This document shows, piece after piece, positions 13,158-28,444 of a stretch of 64,000 bases of DNA; positions within the stretch are counted from its first letter, which is position 1; the number at the start of each line of letters is the position of its first letter. Source of the DNA: Sparassis latifolia (lineage: Eukaryota; Basidiomycota; Agaricomycetes; Polyporales; Sparassidaceae); NCBI GenBank assembly GCA_018466975.1, contig JAENRS010000020.1, forward strand, positions 124,001 to 188,000, written 5' to 3'. The notes beneath the pieces were generated by a model. The model was not told where the DNA came from and did not search any database. It worked only from the letters and a program-made list of their open reading frames with translations. The translations under genes were made by a program, and so were the position numbers.

Positions 13158-14929
13158 TCACAGGTATGCCTAAAAAGTTATTGAATAAGAGCCTAGAGCA
13201 TTTAGAAGGAAGGGACTTACAGCAGCATTCGGCGGGCTCGCGACACCTCCGAGCCTTTGACGATCATTAGTTGCTTGATGGGAAAGTGCAGTGAAGTCGA
13301 CTCACACATTGAGAGGCCAAGACGAAAAGAAGAACGTATATCTCCCTGTCTCGGCACACACCTTCGAGAGAGCTTCTACGTCGAAGAACTCGCCTGACAC
13401 GAAGTGGGACCAGCATGTCAGCAGTTTACCAGGCGCATTCAACTGCAATCTCACCAATGGGCATGCCCCACAGTCTAGGGAAAACAAGCTCGATATGAGT
13501 GAGATTATCAGGATGATACAAACTCACCCAAGCAGAGTCTTCGTCATAGCAAACGTAAGCCAAAGTGGAGATGGTTGTAGAGAAGGCTCGGCGTACCTGA
13601 TGAAGTTGCGGGCTCCCATTCGGGTCGGGCCAGCTCTATATGACGACCGATAGCCAATCAGTGAGCGTTCTTAAACACAGAAGACTGACGCTGACCTCCA
13701 GCGTGGGTTGGTCAGAAGCGGCGGCCGCGAAGTGGTTGTTCCTTGAAGCAGTTATTTCACATCACGGGTCCAGCTCCCGCGAGAAAACAAAAGGCATACC
13801 AGAGGAAGCGCTTCATTTCGAGCGATGGCTCAAGCCCAGCGCTATCACACTGCATTAGACAAAGGCGGAAACTCAACAAGCGACAAATACACACAAGGTC
13901 CAATTCTCCTCTTTAATCAGAGATTCCTTCTGTTCACTCGAAAGTTGGTAGTATCTCTGGATGAATCCGACGCGGAGGATCAAGATATCCCCTCGCTTGA
14001 AGGTCACACCCTCCTTCTTGGCACACGCTTCCAGATCTTGGACGGGGATACCATGGGTACTCCAGGGATCGTATGGCAGCGGAGACCCGTCTTCCGTGTA
14101 ATATTTTACAAGGTCCAGAAAAACACCACGACCGCAAATACCGTGCTGCGCCCAGTCTGGTGGAACGTTTGTGTGAGTCTCGGAGCTCGATGCTGGAATA
14201 ATGACTCAACTATGAATGCCCAACTTGATCACCTCGAGATCTACCTTGTTCGGATCGGACATTGTGAAGGAACCGCGGGGGAACGAGTCGGCAGGCGTGC
14301 TGAGAAATATGAATTAGACAACTTCTTATACTATCAAGTGATTGACGTACTTGTTGTAGAACACCTTGTGTTCGAGCACACCGAAGTGTCTCAGACCATC
14401 CCACTGAGTCCCCGATTGCGTGTTCTAGAAAGCGAACGAATGAAAGATTCCAGGAGTAAAATTCAGAGGACTTACTATATGGATAGCATCGTCATTGATG
14501 GCATGGGTTTCTTCCATCTTGTTCCATAATTCATGGTGAGGAGGCTGACGACCGAAAGCGGGCTGGATAGTCTGTGAGAACGGTCACAATACAAAACGAT
14601 GAGGATATCCTACGTTGCTGGGAAAGTTCACAGGCCTTCAAGTCACCGACTTCAGCATTGTGCTTTCATGGAATATGACCATGGTTCGTACCAGTTCAAG
14701 CATACTGTCTTCCCTAATCTAACGGGAAATGCCTCAGCATGCATAATCAGCTCTCGGAAACGCGCGGACACACTTACTTGATCTCTTTCGCGGCCTCCTG
14801 GACAACCTGTTCCGTCAAGAGATTCACTGTACCTAGCTGATCGTCTTTGCCCCAAATACCCCAAGCACAGCCAGGGAAGTTGTGGAAGTTCGGTAGCTCG
14901 TCAAAGGTCTGGAGGGGTCTTTCAGACAT
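13158..14929 (-). CDS. cyclase-family (PF04199-type) metal-dependent hydrolase
   Basis: Multiple exons join from ATG 14929 to the stop at 13158. Readable blocks in order are MSERPLQTFDELPNF, WGKDDQLGTVNLLTE, KLGKTVCLNWPVNFP, QPAFGRQPPHHELWN, SGTQWDGLRHFGVLEH, WAQHGICGRGVFLD, GITFKRGDILILR-like text (VTFKRGDILILRVGF), FDVEALSKVCAETGRYTFF, and the end GGVASPPNAAAYL. The family uses an H/Q-x-GTH/Q-x-D type metal site and includes kynurenine-formamidase-like enzymes, but these fungal members have no settled substrate. The WPVNFPSN piece sits on a tiny exon between two introns, and the LGIHN/WAQHG boundary spans a phase-1 intron. Both are easily misannotated. The gene appears intact. Cytosolic location is assumed because no signal peptide is seen. 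Confidence 0.85.
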
Positions 14930-15262
14930 AATGCAAGAGTGACGAAGAGCTTGGTACAGCACGAACGCCGATTTATATATGTTCGACCGGAGGTCCTTGG
15001 AGAACCGCGGACTTCGGCATACCCAGCGTACAATAGACTCAGCTGACGGTTGTTGTGGTCAAAAGAATGTCTCCGGTCTTCCGCTAGGATCAATATGGAT
15101 ATCGGAGGAACGTGAAAACAGTTCCTGCAATGTGGTCACATTGGCCTTTCCATTTTTACATAGGCGCGCAAAACTACAACTTTGTCAATCAAACTCTACA
15201 ATACAAAGAGCAGAAAACAATCATTGAGCAGAAGGCCAAACACGCTGAGCGTCCAATTAGGT
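14930..15262. other. short intergenic stretch
   Basis: This gap lies between the cyclase start and the Prp4 stop, two genes on the same strand. It should contain the cyclase promoter and the Prp4 3' end. No distinct motif is called. Confidence 0.5.
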
Positions 15263-17882
<2,620 letters not shown>

Positions 17883-18357
17883 CTTCTATCAAGAGATTGG
17901 GGTTTACGGGGCACCGCACGATAGAAAGTAAAGGAACAGATATCGGCGGGTGACGCTGACGTTCAGCAATGTCTGCAACGACAACGACGACGTCCGTGAT
18001 GAGGTTGATGAGGTTTAAAGAAAGGCTTGTCCAGGCCCCTGATCTCAGACGAAACTCGGAGCGCGAATAAAATTACCGAGTATGGTACTATGCCAGTCCC
18101 AGACTCCCACCCGCCAGTTCCCCCAATGTGCTGCAGAAGATACAAAGTCAACGCAACAGATGGTCCTCAACAACAAGTGACCAAACGAATAAACTAACAG
18201 AATAGCAGTCGAAGATAATTCGAATGAAAATATACCGACAGTACTGTACATCCAATTAGAATGACACTGGAGACAAGCAAGGTTGGCATGAAGGGTCATG
18301 ACAAAAAGAGAATGAACTTACAACAAGGGTATCAGCAATTAGTGTTTTTTGGTCGAC
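17883..18357. other. intergenic between prp4 and the Rap1-like gene
   Basis: Two short open frames lie on the minus strand, one with a CLQC pair, but they show no known family and no convincing join. The gap probably holds the prp4 promoter and the 3' untranslated region of the upstream gene. Confidence 0.4.
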
Positions 18358-20678
18358 TCAGTCTCCCCGCTGTGATGCCTGTGAAAGCTGACTGAGTGTT
18401 GCGGCAGCCCTAGTACCAGGAGCGGGCGTATAAGGTGTTTGCTTCTGTGCCTCCAACGTCCTCCTCCTCCTGTCCTTCTCCTCGCTCGCACGCGTGCCAG
18501 GAACAGGGACCGTGTCGCTATCGGTGGCCGTGGCATTCGTCGGGTGCCGTCGCACATCACCAGCTCTCAAAGGCGTCAACGGATATGTCGTCCTCACAGT
18601 GGCAACACGGCTGGTCGGGACAGCCGATCCAGAAGTAGACTCAGCCTGAGTTTTGGGGGTAACAGTAAAAGTCTGAGGTGGTCCAGCAACAGGAGCCAGT
18701 GCAGCTGGACTGACCACAACACCGGGGGGAGGCTCCACAACATTGATCCTCCGTCGGTTCGCTGGCTTTGCGAATAATGGACGTCTTTGAGGAGCCGCAG
18801 CTGGGAAGTTTGCACGGCTTCCAAGGGTAACAGCGGACCGTGGTTGTCGCTGAGATGGCTGTGGAGGATGCCGCGCGTGAACATGCTGTTCATATATTTT
18901 CGCGTCAACCTGCGTTGGCCCATCGTACATGTCATCAAGATCGTGCGTTGAAGCTCGTTCGTTTTGGAGGGTCGGAGCAGGGCCAACCAATGTGGCCTGA
19001 GAGCTCATCGTCAGTTGCGGTGCTTTGGCGATGGCAGAAACGGGATGAGGTCGAAGTTGTGCCGCAGTATATTGAGATCTTGAACGGATTGACGTAGGTT
19101 TTGCCGGTAGTTGGGGAGAAGGACTAGGCGAGGGCGTATGTTGCGTACCTGATGGTCCTGGATCAACGCGTTCGGATGATAGGATGTTATTCCTAACGGA
19201 AACGTTGTGTGTGAGCATACAGAAGGACAGCCAAGGGATGTTCCTACACTTCATAACTAGAACTTCCTGATTCATCCTCTGTGAGGTCCCGCTTGTTGAA
19301 CGCCCTGACCTGCCTGCGGCCAGAGTTGCCGCCGCGACCAGCTTCGACTTGTGATGCCTCCGACCCTCTGAACGACTGGATGAGCATAAACCTTTGAAAT
19401 AGAGAAAGATATTTAACTGACTCTTGGCCAGGCTCCACCTCAAATTCAATATCTAGGTAGTCGCTTAGGCTTGGCCTTCGTTTCAACCGAGTGGGGAAAG
19501 ACTGAGCGCGCGGGCCAACTGCGGGTCCCGGAGCTACTCTTGCGGGGAGAATGTCAGTATGCCTTGCGTATTTCGCACGTTCTCCGGCTTGCCAGGAATC
19601 GTCATACTCTTCGTCCACCCGTCTACGCTTCCGGCCGTCGAAGTCGTCCTCATCTTCTGCTGCTTCGTCGTCATATGGCTGCTGTCGTCTTTCTAGCGAA
19701 TCATCGTCATCCGACCAGTCCACACGAACTCCCCCTTGTGACTTCCCGTAAAACCTGCTTCTTTCATACAGCCCCTTCCCGTCTGCGCGGGGAGGATTCT
19801 CCTCCACATACTGTTCGATTATCGGATCGAGTCGCTGCCAGTTTTTTTTATACCGTTCCAGCCACGACATCGGCGTATGACGCAGTACCCACTCCCGCCC
19901 AGGCTGCTCGGAAACCCGCATTCTCAGTGATTGTAAAAAGATGAACGAGTGAGGAAGTATACCTTCTCTGCCCACTGGACTAAGCGCTTGTAGATCTCAA
20001 GACCGGTACGGCCACCTTCTTCTTTGTTCGGTATGACAGCGGCAATGTACTTGCAGAGGTTTTCGTCGTCCCGAGCTGTGAATGCTGTTCGCCTCAGGAA
20101 GTGTCAGCGCGCGCATACATCGACACCGGATACAACTCACTGATGGCCTGCGGGATGACCCGGCATACCCTTACGCACCGGGCGTTTGTGATTTTCCTGA
20201 TATCTTCGTGTTCTGATGCATAATTGTACGAACTTTGGCGATTCCACGTAGATGGTTTTGGAGTCATAATACTTGTGCTCCAGAATCTCGATGGCTTCGG
20301 AATTGGCAATAATTGTATCAGATTCCTCTTCGTTGGAGCATATGTGTCCACCGTGAGCCTTCTATGTGTAAGCACGGAGCTTGGGCAATAAATACGTGTA
20401 AGAGGACTCACTCGAATCTTCGGCCGCAATGCATGTATTTGTCCCTCTGAAAGTCCACCATAACGCCCCTGATAGAAATAGAAATGTGCAGGTCGACCTT
20501 CTATCGTGAAGAGGTCACCCTGTTCAGCATTCGTGCAGTGATCACGATCAACATAGAACAACGATGTGATTTTGGCTGGATTTCACACCTCTGGTTCTTC
20601 AGGAATCTCGGGTTCATCTTCTTCCTCCTCTTCCTGCAGTTGAGAATCTTCGAAGGCGCGCCCAGGTGACCTGGACAT
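18358..20678 (-). CDS. Rap1-like telomere protein (BRCT + Myb)
   Basis: Exon 1 (20678-20589) encodes a short acidic start, MSRSPGRAFEDSQLQEEEEE. A 69-nt intron leads to GDLFTIEGRPAHFYFYQGRY, then KAHGGHICSNEEESDTIIA and YYDSKTIYVESPKFV. Together these have the GG and hydrophobic pattern of a BRCT domain. The next exons give RTAFTARDDENLCKYIAAVI, GGRTGLEIYKRLVQWAEK and TPMSWLERYKKNWQRLD. This is the Rap1-type Myb domain (T/FT-x-x-DD, GRTG, SW-x-ERYKKN). The remaining roughly 450 residues are acidic and then Pro/Ser/Thr-rich and disordered, ending ATLSQLSQASQRGD. The architecture matches Rap1/TERF2IP, a shelterin component recruited to telomeres. Direct DNA binding versus recruitment cannot be told from sequence. 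No C-terminal Rap1 domain is evident. The junction near 19245 uses a GTAGGA donor. Confidence 0.85.
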
Positions 20679-21690
20679 TCGCTATCAGATGAATAGAGGG
20701 AGCTATATTAGAGAAAGCTTGGCACGAGAACGGTCACACTACCGGTATTATCGGGCTAACAACCTTAGCTCGACACGAAATATAAAGTCGCTCTAGGGGA
20801 CAAATATAAGTATTTGATCCAACTTTACACGATGGCTGACGAAAGAGCAGGTGGACACACTATCCCCAGGTTCGCCATACGGCAAAGTAAATGCGGTAGC
20901 TTGCTCTGCTGCGAACAGCCACGCAGAATGTGGTTGCCGCGGGTTTTCGAGAGACGAGATAAATTCATTGCGCGCCTAGAACTTGTACGTTTTGGGATCC
21001 TTGCCAACCAATGCCAACCGTGCACTTCGCGACGTGGAAGTTACTTAGACACTTGCCTGGCGTGAAGAGCAGAAGTGGCTGAAAAGATTGACTTTGTGCC
21101 TCATTTGAGCAGTGCTAAATCGCGTATATGTATGTAATGCTCACCGGTACCTGAGGTGTTGTTACTCACTGCAGGTGAACGCGTCTGGTGAATTCAGGAT
21201 CAACACAACCGCGTATCACGTGATCAAAGTGAGGCGCTAAACTTGGTGGCGTCGACTTATTCGCATCGAATCTCATGTTACTTCAAGTTCTCGAACCAGT
21301 AAGTTATTGACCCACGCTCAACGAACTCCACGCACCACCGTTCGTGAGATTCAGATGACACTACAGAATATCTTTGAAATAAGGGAGGTCCTCCAAGTTT
21401 TAACGCGCGGTTGACGCGATGGTAACCAGCTTCAAGCCCGCTATTGTCTTTGAACCAGGTGTTAGCATTAACGAACCTCGTTTTCGCCCTGGAGGCACCT
21501 GGTGCACTTTGGAGTCTTATGTCGTTGACTGATGGTCGTTGTTCCGCCTTCATGATGCGCTTTGGCAACCGATAAGCGCAACCGCCTGCCCTTTCTGGAG
21601 GCGATGACCTCCATACCTAGGGCTTGGATCCTGTATAAAAGGTGCACTCTTGTGATTTTGGGTCTTCACTACGGTCTAGTCTGTGTCAAG
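20679..21690. other. divergent intergenic region
   Basis: This 1-kb gap separates the divergent Rap1-like and K1 kinase genes. Small open frames (for example at 20814) show no recognisable features. An ATG at 21562 is in frame with K1, but the start at 21691 matches paralogue K3 better. A TATAAAA at 21635-21641 lies about 55 bp upstream of that start and could be a core promoter. Confidence 0.45.
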
Positions 21691-24086
21691 ATGTCTATTT
21701 TCCACCGCGTGTTTCACGCACTCTTCCACTCCACTGCTGAGGAGCACCGAACTCCAAACCACTGCGAAGAACCACCGGACCTACTGCAGGACTTCTCCGA
21801 AGTTCAATCAAACAGTGGCGTCGTAGAACGGCTCTCTGCTTGTTCGCTACCCACCTTTAACCGTGACGCCACGATTAACGCCGATGTCCACACGTCCCTC
21901 AGTAGCTCAGCGCACCCCACAAACCACGGGTGTTCTGGCCGCTCAGCGCCACAGAAATTCCCATTTGGAATTGTCCGCCTTATTGGCTTCATACACCTAC
22001 GATGCCGGCCTGACCCTTTCCTACACGTACACCAGTTACTACAGCATGGCCACTGCTTTGGGAATTCCATGCGTATGCCGATGTCCATCACCATCCCGCC
22101 CTCCAATACGTCTTCGATACTCTCCAGTAAATCCAATTATCCCATCACACCGGCCCTCCTACCGGCTCAACGCGCCCTAGATTATAATGACACTCACCCT
22201 CTGACCAGCCTATGCGAGGCACACCCTATAGTCTCGGATATCCAATCAACGAGCACATCTCCCTGTTCTCCACTCGCAGGAGACGTCACCGCTGACCAGT
22301 TTATGGCCAACGATGTCATGCAAGCAAATCAGTTCTGGGAATGCGAACGGCTGTTGAATGCGGTGCAAGAACTGCATGGCTTTGTACAGTTACTGACTCC
22401 TCCCGGACATCGCAACAAGCAACCTGCCACTGCATGTGATGCCCCGCCCAAATATTCTCAGGTATCTGATACCCACAGGCAGAATTCACTAACAAATGAA
22501 CAATACGAGGGTTTCCATTACCTGGACTCAACTCTAGATTATAATATAATTGCGTCCGTCCTTGAACTCCCTGTGGATCCCCGTGACAAAAATGTAGTTC
22601 CAACGAAGTTCGAAATACTCGATATACTGGGCCGAGGCGGGTTCGGTTGCGTTCTGCTAGCTCGGAGACTCAGGGAGATCGGGGACGAACAAGTATCAGA
22701 CGAGGTGGCGATCAAGCTCATCCGCAAGACGAAGCAGTATGCGAGGTATCCCGGTCGGAGGGCAGCACATGGCGAATTAGAGATTTTACGAAAAGCATGC
22801 GGACAGAGCCCCTTCCTATCACTCCTCCTGTCATCGTGGTCCAATTATAACATGATCTACTTTGTCATGGTGTGTATTTCTTGAATTACCTGTGTGCCGA
22901 GCAAACCCATATATTAGCGCACAGAAACTCTATCCACAGACTCTGGGTGAACGTCTTCGGATTTTGCGAAGATATTATGATCGCGTGGATCCGATAGACG
23001 CAAAGCTATACTGTGCCGAACTTGTGTGTAATATACCGTCAAACCAGTTCATGCATGTAACTCATGTGGTGCACTGTACTTACAGATCCTCGGTATGGGA
23101 CATCTTCATAACGAAGTCCAAGCCGCACACCTCGATCTCAAACCTGACAATATATTCATTGCGGATGACGGTAGGTTGGTCATAGCAGACTTTGGCCTCT
23201 CCCACGTCCCGGAAATGGGCAGGGACCTTCCCTGGTCTCCCATCTACGAGCATGGTGGCACTCCTGGATACTATGCACCGGAAGTTTGCGATCCTGCGTG
23301 GTACGGACGAGGATACAACTACAAGGCTGATATCTTCACTCTCGGCCTGGTTTTCGCTGAGCTGCTCTCGCAACCAATTCCGTTATACCCGTACCGGGAC
23401 TGCGACTACGAGGGAAATGCGAAGATATTCGATCAATGGAGCGAGATGCAAGCGAGAGCTCCTCAGAACAAGGTGCGGGATTTGGACCTCGATTCGGAGC
23501 TCGCACGCGATCTGTTGCACCAGGTAGCGTGCGCTCATTTTCCGAAGTTGGCGTACCGGTGCTAACATCAATCCCGCGATCCAGATGCTGCATCTCAATC
23601 CTGGATGCAGGCCGTCGACGCAGGAGCTCATGAATCACCGTTACTTCTGCGACATCAATTGGGAACATGTGAAGGCTGGCGAGTGCATCCGTAAGCAACC
23701 CCCTCCCTGATTGCGTTCGCGAATCGCTGATCTGACCCCTCGATGATCGAATAGACAGGTACATCCCGAGCGGACGTACCATGTACAATGGGGAGGGCGT
23801 GTGGCTAACCCACTCCGCCAATATTTCGATGCCGCTGGACAGCAGGCGCTTTATGATGTACCAGAAACAAATTGATCTCGCCATTGGAAGAGACCCCTTC
23901 TTGTTCGTAGCATCCCCTAGCGTGCTACGCGGCAACCACAAGAACTTGGACACCGCAGACCGCATTTTAGGCGACGCGCCTCCTGAGTTCTGCACTCTCG
24001 ACGTGAGCGCGCTCCCACACTTTTCCTCGCTCCCCAGGGTGGCTTCCAGCGACGAATTCATCAGGGGAGCGGGCATAGACTTCTGA
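21691..24086 (+). CDS. lineage-specific protein kinase K1 with altered HRD motif
   Basis: The start MSIFHRVFHALFHSTAEE resembles MSFFKAIVNTLFLSSTPAE of K3, which supports this ATG over one at 21562. About 300 Ser/Pro-rich residues precede the kinase domain: GRGGFGCVLLA (glycine loop), DEVAIKLIRK (ATP Lys), AHLDLKPDNIFI (catalytic loop), ADFGLSH, GTPGYYAPEVCDP and YKADIFTLGLVFAEL. The catalytic loop has Leu where most kinases have Arg (HLD rather than HRD); the proton-acceptor Asp, Lys and Asn remain, so activity is still possible. Exon 1 ends at 22869, exon 2 spans 22925-23023, and exon 3 begins with ILGMGHLHNE. The tail after the domain runs to GAGIDF. It is related to K2 and K3 here, and its nearest large group is unclear (AGC/CAMK-like). 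Substrates are unknown. Confidence 0.88.
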
Positions 24087-26052
24087 GAATATTGTCACCC
24101 TCTGACGCATATGGCGCCCCTTGGTTTGCCTTTCTCGTCGGATCTATCGCTGTGATGTATTGAATTTTAGCTACCAATTTAGTCTGCTTCCTGTACCGAA
24201 TATCCCCTAATTCTTGAGGATTGAGATGGTCATTGAGCTGCGTTTCCGCCCAAGTCGTCCGAGGGATTGTTTGTTCAGGTGACTGAGCATATCATCGACT
24301 TACACAAAGACTGAGTCAACGCGCGAAAGGCACACGACATAATTCGATTGCTAAAACATGCTGGACTAATTTCAATCATTATCGCTAGCTTTTCGGTGCT
24401 GTACTGGCGAGGCTGCAGGTACACAGTTGCCCGGTCGTCAAGTTGGACAGCATGTGTCCCAAAATTCAACGTCTAGCTCGTCGCTGAAAGCAGACACAAA
24501 ACGCCGTAGTATACGTCGCAACATCATCGCCTAGGCACGCGGTTCGTTGCCGAATTCGTCCAGCTTGTCTACTCGCTGCAGGAGCTTCAGCCAGTCTTCC
24601 TTCTCACCCTCCAAGATGACTGATGGAATTCCACAAGGAGTAGCGCAAGAAGTCATCACCGAATACACTCACCGCTTCAGCGTCATCATTGTCAAGGCCG
24701 AACATACGGTCTTGTCGGCAGTGGTTGTAGTGAAATCACTGGATGCAATTTCCAATAAGTTGGGTGGACTATGCAAAAGTTATTTGAAAGATGGAGTGAA
24801 TAAGTTTAGTGTAAGTGGCACTGCTTAGGAGAGACTTATCTGAAAGTTATCCTAAAAATGGAAAACTTATTATGAAGTTATTTCTACTTTGAGATAGGTT
24901 TCAAATAACTTTGAGATAAGTCTCTTGTAAGCAGTGCCACTTACACTAAATTTATTCACTCTATCCTTCAAATAACATTCACATACTCCCGCCAACTTAT
25001 TGGAAATTGTATCCAGTGAATCGGGAAGGATCCATCCGGTGAGAGTCTTATCGACGACCTGCAAGTCAAAAGGAGATATGAACACTGCATGCATACGAAG
25101 AAAATGCCATTGACATCGGTGTGCATTCGTGCAACCATTTCAATTCAGTGAGCCACACATCCGAAATCTATCATGTCAATAATCGGTTCATCTGCAACCT
25201 TCAACGTCTTTTTACCCTCATGCGCTAAGAACTGGCCGCGCAATTCTTCGGGGTTTGCATTGACGCTCCATGGCACTGATGAAAAGAACTCAATTAAGGT
25301 AAAAAAAGTGACACACTAGAAACTGAATTGATTCAATAATGGCGATCCAGACATCATGGCTAGTGGAGCAATATCATCTTCAGATGTAGCGGCCAATGAA
25401 CAGATCAGTGAACAGGCCTTATAACGAGGTCACGATGGTCGCGGTGTGCCTTTACAACGGCATTGACAAATCCATATATGCAATATTCCGTCGACGGAAG
25501 TGCCTCCTGGGCTCTGCGGTAGGACCGCAGATGAACTGACTCTGCAAAGCGCTTTGCAACTTCGAATGTGACAGGTATTGTGGAGAGAGCGAGATCGAGG
25601 ACTTTCACAGAGTTCCGAGTTACTCACCACACACGAAGTACAGCAGTAAGGTCCCGGCCATCTGTGAGCACGCAGCACACAGCGACATACGCGTATCAAC
25701 CAGGCTCAAAACTGATTAGCTTAAGCTTGTGAAAGGTAAGTACATAGGTACAACTATAATATTTAGTATTGAGTTGCACTCTGCAAATGCAATATTGATC
25801 GCACAGCCACATAGCGAAACGACTGGGACAGCGTAGTGAAACAACGACGACGACGACGACGAATGATTTGTACTATACACTACTCTACGTACTACTGCAG
25901 TTGAGTTTACCTATCGTAAAATATGAACAGACACAAGAAGAGCGGATCAGAAGACTCGTCCCTAAGCCAAGATAAATGAAGTCGCGGCCATGTCATGACA
26001 TATCGGAGCCATACCATACCACTTTAACCAATGCAAGCCCATAGGGATACCG
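24087..26052. other. intergenic with inverted repeat and gene-like fragments
   Basis: Besides the inverted repeat described separately, the minus strand between about 25700 and 25130 has short peptide-like blocks. These include VAKRFAESVHLRSYRRAQEA and PWSVNANPEELRGQFLAHEG, separated by intron-like gaps. They look coding-derived, but I cannot assign a family or build an intact gene. A (CGA)n microsatellite lies near 25846-25862. Confidence 0.4.
24736..25019. repeat. imperfect inverted repeat, MITE-like
   Basis: The left arm (about 24736-24850) and right arm (about 24900-25019) are reverse complements with scattered mismatches. Both contain CAATTTCCAATAAGTTG, GTGAATAA and the perfectly shared TTTAGTGTAAGTGGCACTGC. 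The spacer itself contains further paired segments. The structure would fold into a long hairpin and fits a fold-back or MITE-type element. No target duplication was identified. Confidence 0.75.
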
Positions 26053-28102
26053 CTAGACAGCCAAGCTGTGCCGCCGCGCGTCGTCGCCCTCGACGCGCCT
26101 CAAGCTCCCCGACCCGCTTTGCACGCTGCGCCGCCGCCCTTCCATGTTGACCCAGCCGCTCCCCGCGGCACGCAGGCCGCCGAACTCCGCGTCAGCCTGG
26201 GCGCCCTCGCTCTCCTCACCGTCCTCGCTGAGCATACGCGCGCGCGATTTCTTGCGCCTCACGGCGCCCGGATCAGGTGCAGGTGGCAGATCCTGCGCAG
26301 GAGCTTCGGGTGACACGCGTGGCGCTGATCCCTCGCCCGACGAAGTCGACGCCCGTTTCGACGTCGACGGGCCCGCGTCAGGCTTGCGCATTTTCCTGTG
26401 TGGCGCGTCATCGATCGATATCTCCGCGACGCAGACGGATAGTGGGGGAAATGCAACGCACGTGTTGAGCTTGGGCTCAGCATAGTTTATGCTCTTGCGT
26501 ACCCTCCTTTCACGCCCGCCTACGGGCTCTGCTTCGGATGCTGCTGCTGGAGGGGGGCTGGACGTTCGTGGTGAGGCTAGGTAAGATGTTCGACTCGAGT
26601 GGGTGGTGGGTGGCGGATCTACTGCTGCCGACAGGAAGTTGCGCGTCGCAACGCTGGATGAGAGCGTGTGTGTGGAAGTCGTGGCTGTGGGTTCTTCATC
26701 GTCATTTGAGGTGCGTTGCCGTTCACGATCTGCATCGGACCATTTGAGGATGAGCGACGTCTATATAGAAGGGTCGAGCGCCCACGCGACAAAACGCACC
26801 TGGGGTATCGAACAAAGAAAGAACAGACGGAGCAGCTTGCGAATTGGTGACGTCTTTCAGCTTCGACTTGCTTCCTCCGCTGGATTCGATGCCTGCTGGC
26901 TCTTCGTGTACTCTGGATCTCTTCCTCTCATGATCCCGACTGGTTCCACTATCCGCGATGATATCTCTGTCCCTGTCCTTGTCCCTGTCTCTATCTCTAT
27001 CCTTCTCTTTAAGTTTTTTCTCCCTCCTCTCCCTCTTCGTCACGGCTTGTAGGATCACCTCTACTTCCTGCTCCTCGTACTGCGGGTCTACGACCTCACC
27101 GTTGACAGCTGCAAGCTCCTCCTCCTCTTCGGCCAATCCGACTTCACGCCGGAATGGAGACCCAAATGCGGGACTTGGCGGTCGTGGAGGCATGATTTCT
27201 GTACTGATACCCTCCGATGTTACGGTTGTGATTGATATGCTGGACAGCAATCCGCTCTGTCGCCTCGTCGGCTTGCGCTTGCCGACCTTGTTCAGTTGCT
27301 CCGAGAAGTCAATCTCCGGAACCGGGGGCGGGGAAGCGACCCGTGTCGGCACGGGAAGGCGAGAATCTGATGTGCGTGGTTTGGTCTTCCGACGCTTCAC
27401 AGGCGTGGGACTGGCCTCGAGTTCCTCCTCCACATCGGCGTCGGGCTCTCCGGGAGACGACAGGTTCGTCTCGTCGTCCTCGGTGATGCCGGGGAAGGTC
27501 GGAGGGCGAGCGAGACGGTTCGGGGCTGGCGATGCGTTTGGGTTCACGACGGGCCGTTTCGCGCGGACGGCTGTGGGCGCAGGTGGTTGGGACTCCTCGC
27601 TGGACGACCTGCTATGAGGTATGCTGAACGACTTGCGAATATGACCTAGATGCTTGAGCAGGCTATGTGTCTGTGGGGGAGAGATATGGTGTCGACACGA
27701 GATGCGCGTGAAGGAACACGCACTGCAGCTTCCGTGTCTGCGATGATTTTTCTTGACCTCTCCCGTTCGCGTTTCAGCTGTGAGGTGAGCGCGATCTCCG
27801 ATGCCCGCAAGCGTAGGTTCTCGACATAAAGAGTGGATATCTGTGCGTTCAGTTCTTCGATGCGAACGCTGAGCGTGGAGTTGAGTCTACCCGGGAAACA
27901 CGTCAGTCTCACACCAACCGAGCGCCATTAGCAACTGACTTCGTTATGTGTTTGTTGGCGAGGAGAAATTTCTTCTTGACTGGGCTGCTGGTCAATCATG
28001 GAGGTTGAGATGGAACAGGAGAAGATACGCACAGTTTTCGAACTCGAGGAGGGTGTCGTTTTGTCTTGCATCAATCGATACACGCGACTGTCGCCTGCTC
28101 AT
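26053..28102 (-). CDS. sgo1: shugoshin
   Basis: The N-terminus MSRRQSRVSIDARQNDTLLE leads, through two short introns, into FKKKFLLANKHITKLNSTLS and the coiled coil VRIEELNAQISTLYVENLRL, the conserved shugoshin dimerisation segment that binds PP2A-B56. The middle is Ser/Pro- and acid-rich with KRE-type basic runs. Near the C-terminus NYAEPKLNT is spliced to KMRKPD, recreating the basic SGO motif that contacts phosphorylated histone H2A. An intron splits that motif at an ACG Thr codon. Shugoshin protects centromeric cohesin from separase and helps sense tension. The gene ends RRVEGDDARRHSLAV. It is divergent from a 789-aa gene only about 340 bp away. The start is chosen because it opens the conserved coil without an upstream in-frame alternative. 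Confidence 0.9.
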
Positions 28103-28444
28103 TACGACAGGCGGCGAGCACGGCGTCGAGGTCCAGCGGGAGAGGGTGCGACTGCAACGTTGGTGGCCAGTGCCGACTGCTCTTGTTCCAGCATCAACCC
28201 GTGGTCGTCACGAGCGCGGATCGAACCGACGTCAATGTCGCGGTTCGATTTCGGCGCGTCTCCTTGCTTACGTCAGAAACACGGTTCGTTCCTGCAGCTG
28301 CTCACAAGGTTTGCTACCGAATGTCTTGACTATATATTGGAGAACAAAATTGCATTCAACCCTGCTTGTCTTGCTCCAGCCACATCCCTGCGCGCGAAGT
28401 GACCACTTTGACTTGGATACTGCTCTGGATCTCGCTTCAGCCAG
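28103..28444. promoter_or_regulatory. bidirectional promoter region
   Basis: The 342 bp between the divergent shugoshin and 789-aa genes must carry both promoters. It is GC-rich near the shugoshin end. No clear TATA box or conserved site is called. Confidence 0.5.

Noticed and set aside
14500..14800. Apparent loss of part of the cyclase N-terminus
   Set aside because: A small exon supplying WPVNFPSN between two introns restores the full family pattern.
20583..20585. In-frame TGA early in the BRCT Rap1-like gene
   Set aside because: It falls inside a 69-nt GT-AG intron (20588-20520), and removal restores the BRCT start.
25130..25700. Coding-like minus-strand blocks as a gene
   Set aside because: Peptide blocks look plausible, but exons could not be joined and no family was recognised; described only as fragments.
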